Assembly (NCBI RefSeq): GCF_900182575.1
Contig: NZ_FXSZ01000002.1
Location: forward strand, 434,001-498,000
DNA from: Solitalea koreensis
GTDB taxonomy: Bacteria; Bacteroidota; Bacteroidia; Sphingobacteriales; Sphingobacteriaceae
DNA: 64,000 nucleotides
Reading direction: 5' to 3'
Positions 61,199-64,000 of the stretch are shown here, piece after piece. The notes under the pieces were generated by a model. It worked only from the letters and a program-made list of their open reading frames with translations. It ran no database searches and was not told where the DNA came from. The translations under genes and the position numbers were made by a program. Each line of letters starts with the position of its first letter. Position 1 is the first letter of the stretch.

Positions 61199-62083
61199 TT
61201 AATGAAAACTCTTCTTCATGGCATTATTCAGCGTATGGGCGCTCCAATAGCCACTGGCAATAATTCGGCGAATGGTGAACAATGGATCTTCCTGATCTTT
61301 TTTGTCGGCCAGGCTAAATGCAGCTTTAAAGCCTCGTTGTCTTAACTCCGGAAAAGCTTCTTTATTCCATAAACCAAAGGGATAAGCAAAGTAATCAATC
61401 GTTTTACCGGTAATTGTTTCCAATGTTTTGGTAGGCTTTTCAACTTGAGTTACCCAATCCTGACCTTGGTATTTTTTTACGTTATGATGATCCCAGGTAT
61501 GACTGCCAATTACATTTCCTTCATCTGATAACTGTTTAATTTGATCTTTGGTCATGTAATTTGGACGTCCAATTGAAACCGTCATTATAAAATAGACTGC
61601 TTTAAAGTCATACTTTTTAAGCTCTTGGTTGGCAACCACAAACTGATTGGCCTCGGTATCGTCGAACGTTAACATAACCGGCTTTGATGGAAGTGGATCA
61701 CCATAAACAAGGTAATTATAAACCTGGTCGGGCAGAACCGTGTGATAACCACTATCGGCAAGCATTTTTACATGCTCCTTAAAAGTGTTTACAGGTATAA
61801 TATAATCTTTGGCTGCTTTTGAGTCCGAAGCCTTCCAGTCTCGTATTTGATGGTAGCAAAGGATAGGAACTTCTTTGCGTGCAAGAATTTCAGCCACACT
61901 TGCCGCTTTGCCATCAATTTTATTTACTGATGCATGCCCTACCGTTGAATCGGCATTGATTTCAACTACTTTGCCCGAATCAACCGATGATTTCTCTCCT
62001 GTTGACTGACCTTTTTGTCCACAAGAAACCGCCGAAATCAACATTCCAGCAAGTAAGGTATATTTTAAATAATGCTTAATCAT
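61199..62083 (-). CDS. Polysaccharide deacetylase (CE4/NodB) lipoprotein
   Basis: A 294-residue lipoprotein: signal KYTLLAGMLISAVSCGQKG (lipobox Cys21), a linker of about 50 residues, and a NodB domain. Motif 1 is LTFDDTEANQF, the metal His pair is in GSHTWDHHNV, and motifs YPFGLWNKEAFPELRQRGF (motif 3-like) and TIRRI follow. The leading stretch VPILCYHQIRDW is typical of PgaB-like and poly-GlcNAc deacetylases. It probably removes acetyl groups from a surface or cell-wall glycan. It is unlike the CE4 domain at 59381. Confidence 0.93.
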   Translation of the reverse strand: MIKHYLKYTLLAGMLISAVSCGQKGQSTGEKSSVDSGKVVEINADSTVGHASVNKIDGKAASVAEILARKEVPILCYHQIRDWKASDSKAAKDYIIPVNTFKEHVKMLADSGYHTVLPDQVYNYLVYGDPLPSKPVMLTFDDTEANQFVVANQELKKYDFKAVYFIMTVSIGRPNYMTKDQIKQLSDEGNVIGSHTWDHHNVKKYQGQDWVTQVEKPTKTLETITGKTIDYFAYPFGLWNKEAFPELRQRGFKAAFSLADKKDQEDPLFTIRRIIASGYWSAHTLNNAMKKSFH

Positions 62084-62179
62084 AATTGCTATAAAAGCTG
62101 CAAATTAATAGAATGGAAATTTGTAAAGCAACGTTAGAACCAAAAAAGTGGTGGCCAAACTTAGAGTCGTGCCACTCTT

Positions 62180-62431
62180 TTAAAAGAAATGAAAAGAAAA
62201 AGCCGTATTTTGTACCGGTGTACCAAACCGTAAAATTTCATTTAATAGTTTGGGATTACTCTTAAAATAATCCTTGTTTACATCATGGGTAAATACGTTC
62301 ATGCCTTCAACATTACCAATGTAATAACAATGTAGTATCTCGATGATATCTTTTGATTGGGGATGCACATAAAAACATAAAATATCAATATCGTCTTCAG
62401 TGTTGACGCAGCGGTCACTTCCAAGTTTCAA
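62180..62431 (-). CDS. Small hypothetical protein or fragment
   Basis: An 83-codon frame starting at a TTG at 62431 and open upstream to 62467 without an ATG. Text such as NTEDDIDILCFYVHPQS, IEILHCYYIGNVEGMNVFTHDVNKD and YFKSNPKLLNEILRFGTPV has the composition of real protein. The missing ATG and the short length suggest the 3' end of a broken gene. No family is recognised. It lies downstream of nhaA on the same strand. Confidence 0.35.
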   Translation of the reverse strand: MKLGSDRCVNTEDDIDILCFYVHPQSKDIIEILHCYYIGNVEGMNVFTHDVNKDYFKSNPKLLNEILRFGTPVQNTAFSFHFF

Positions 62432-62503
62432 TGAAACAGAAGAATCTGGCTGGCCGATGCAATGCCATCATGGTAAACCTCTTGTATCTTGGGTCTTGAA
62501 TCT

Positions 62504-63715
62504 TTAATCTAAATAAGCAGATTCCTCTTTTTTCTTAAGCCCTACTTTAACCAATAGGTAGCCAACAAAACCTGAAAGAAGAGAACCGACAAGGACAGCA
62601 ATTTTTGCGAAGCTTTGGAGCTCGGGTTCTTTAAAAGCGAGCAGGGAAATAAAAATGGACATGGTGAAGCCTATACCTCCAAGAAACCCTACGCCTACAA
62701 TCTTTTTAAAATTAATTTTTGAAGGCCAGGAAGCCATTCCTGTTTTAACAGCCAGGTAAGAGAACAAAGAAATGCCAACAGGTTTACCAAATAGCAATCC
62801 TAAGATGATGCCAATACCAAGAGAAGAAGTATAAACCTCCTTAAATGGCATATTAAACACAATTCCGGTATTGCATAAGGCAAAAAGTGGCATGATTAAA
62901 TAAGAAGAATACTGATGCAGGCCATGTTCTAAATATTCGGCAGGAGAATGATCGTGGTATTCTGATTTCATAGGGATGGCAAGTGCGAGCAAAACACCGG
63001 CAATAGTGGCATGAATACCCGATTTAAGCATAAAATACCACATAACAACACCTATTAATAAATAAATGGATAGATTAGTAAATTTTAGTTTATTGCAGAT
63101 TAAAAGCGCAGAAAAGACCCCCAAAGCAATCAGTAGATTTTGCAATACTAAACCATGTGAATAAAAAATAGCAATCACTACGATAGCACCCAAATCATCA
63201 ACCACAGCCAAGGCCGTTAAGAAAACCTTTAAGCTTAAAGGCACACGTTTGCCCAACAGGGAGAGAATACCAAGTGCAAAAGCAATATCGGTAGCCATTG
63301 GAATCCCCCAACCTCCTGCAGTTGGAGTACCTTTGTTGATGAACAAATAAAGAAGCGCAGGAACAAGGGACCCTCCGAATGCTGCCATAAGTGGTAAAGA
63401 GGCTTTCTTAAAGGACGAAAGCTCTCCATTAATCAGCTCCCGCTTAATTTCTAGGCCAACAACCAAAAAAAACACGGCCATCAACCCATCATTTATCCAG
63501 TGTTCAACACTCAATTTCAAACTTAAACTGAAACCTTCAAAACCAACATATTGATGCCAAAAACTGAGATAATGTTCACTCCATCGGCTATTTGCAGCCA
63601 ACAAAGAAAACACAGTACAAACAATCAAAATTACACCTGAGACTTGTTCTGCTTTAAGAAAGGAAATAATTGGCCTGAAAACTTTTTTTCTGATAGTATA
63701 GGTAGCTTCATTCAT
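62504..63715 (-). CDS. nhaA: Na+/H+ antiporter NhaA
   Basis: The start at 63715 (MNEATYTIRKKVFRPIISFLK) gives 403 residues; an upstream extension of 22 codons overlaps trpA. NhaA extrudes Na+ or Li+ in exchange for H+ across the inner membrane. About 11-12 membrane segments are visible, together with the essential acidic pair in ALAVVDDLGAIVVIA (the DD of helix V). Other motifs are WINDGLMAVFFLVVGLEIKRE, GWGIPMATDIAFALGILSLLG and KPVGISLFSYL. The start codon is 13 bp past the trpA stop, so the two are likely co-transcribed. Confidence 0.96.
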   Translation of the reverse strand: MNEATYTIRKKVFRPIISFLKAEQVSGVILIVCTVFSLLAANSRWSEHYLSFWHQYVGFEGFSLSLKLSVEHWINDGLMAVFFLVVGLEIKRELINGELSSFKKASLPLMAAFGGSLVPALLYLFINKGTPTAGGWGIPMATDIAFALGILSLLGKRVPLSLKVFLTALAVVDDLGAIVVIAIFYSHGLVLQNLLIALGVFSALLICNKLKFTNLSIYLLIGVVMWYFMLKSGIHATIAGVLLALAIPMKSEYHDHSPAEYLEHGLHQYSSYLIMPLFALCNTGIVFNMPFKEVYTSSLGIGIILGLLFGKPVGISLFSYLAVKTGMASWPSKINFKKIVGVGFLGGIGFTMSIFISLLAFKEPELQSFAKIAVLVGSLLSGFVGYLLVKVGLKKKEESAYLD

Positions 63716-63728
63716 AAGAAAGGCAAAT

Positions 63729-64000
63729 TTATAGAATTGCTTTAACAAATTCTTGTACACGAATTTCGTCAAAGCCTTCATTCAAGGATTTCACAAACGC
63801 ACTACCAATAATTGCCCCATTGGCTGTTCCGCAGGCTTTTGTAAAACTTTCACGATCCGAAATACCAAAACCAATCATCAAAGGATTTTTAAGCTGAAGG
63901 TTTTTCAAACGATTAAAGTAGATATTGGTTTGATCAGAGCTGACTGCTAAGTTCTTACCAGTGGTAGCCGATGAAGAAAGCGCATAAATAAACCCTTCGC
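63729..64000 (-). CDS. trpA: Tryptophan synthase alpha chain, C-terminal part (cut by window edge)
   Basis: The last 90 codons of trpA are visible on the minus strand, ending with a stop at 63729; the rest lies outside the window. The peptide reads EGFIYALSSSATTGKN, then NLQLKNPLMIGFGISD and ACGTANGAIIGSAFVK, the conserved C-terminal half (beta-alpha 6-8 phosphate-binding loops) of TrpA. TrpA releases indole from indole-3-glycerol phosphate. Its position right upstream of nhaA suggests that nhaA is carried on the trp transcript. Confidence 0.95.
   Translation of the reverse strand, partial: EGFIYALSSSATTGKNLAVSSDQTNIYFNRLKNLQLKNPLMIGFGISDRESFTKACGTANGAIIGSAFVKSLNEGFDEIRVQEFVKAIL

Noticed and set aside
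62120..62175. AAAAAAGTGGTGGCC...CCACTCTTTT as a terminator after the region upstream of the CE4 lipoprotein
   Set aside because: The arms pair only poorly (several mismatches and a long loop), so I do not list it as a terminator.
1..64000. CRISPR arrays, prophage, integrase or toxin-antitoxin modules
   Set aside because: I saw no regularly spaced repeats, phage structural genes, integrase or recognisable toxin-antitoxin pairs in the window.

Overview
The window looks like a chromosome segment from a Bacteroidota bacterium, probably a member of the Sphingobacteriaceae or a close relative. The evidence is an AT-rich sequence, tandem SusC/SusD pairs, a short (287 aa) primary sigma factor, a type III glutamine synthetase, an S46 dipeptidyl peptidase, a Bacteroidota-type PurM, promoter boxes of the TAnnTTTG type, and very few Shine-Dalgarno sequences. 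No plasmid, phage or CRISPR signal is visible.

Region 1 (1-17100, all minus strand) is a polysaccharide utilisation locus. It reads from about 15750 down past the left edge: SusC, SusD, SusC, SusD, a right-handed beta-helix protein, GH105, DUF2264, GH88, and a second DUF2264 cut by the window edge. A LacI-type regulator lies just upstream. Two perfect 12-bp palindromes with central CG lie in front of the first susC and a similar site lies in front of the regulator. GH88 and GH105 remove delta-4,5-unsaturated uronic acids, so the substrate is probably a uronic-acid polysaccharide that is first cut by a lyase.

Region 2 (17100-18600) is a gene-poor stretch with a decayed ISAon1-like insertion sequence and two identical tRNA-His genes.

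Region 3 (18600-56000) is mostly housekeeping: rnhA, a MATE pump, a TonB receptor, lgt, fbp, a phosphodiesterase, trmN-like, purL, type III glutamine synthetase, purM, an S46 peptidase, DoxX, lpdA, a metallo-hydrolase, rpoD, gap, an aldo/keto reductase, smc, a haem-binding protein, lolD, sucC and asnS. Accessory pieces are a FemAB-like transferase, a two-gene ABC cassette bracketed by copies of the gap terminator, and a HAD/ATP-grasp pair whose motifs look degenerate.

Region 4 (56000-64000) holds lipoproteins, a Sua5/YciO protein, a GH9 glycosidase followed in the -1 frame by a CE4 deacetylase, an ABM-domain protein, another CE4 lipoprotein, nhaA and the 3' end of trpA.

The most striking observation is the GH9/CE4 junction. 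A perfect SD-like sequence stands 10 nt before an in-frame A AAA AAG heptamer, directly before the GH9 stop codon, and a -1 slip would fuse the two enzymes. This is the arrangement known from dnaX programmed frameshifting. A plain indel in the A run is the main alternative.
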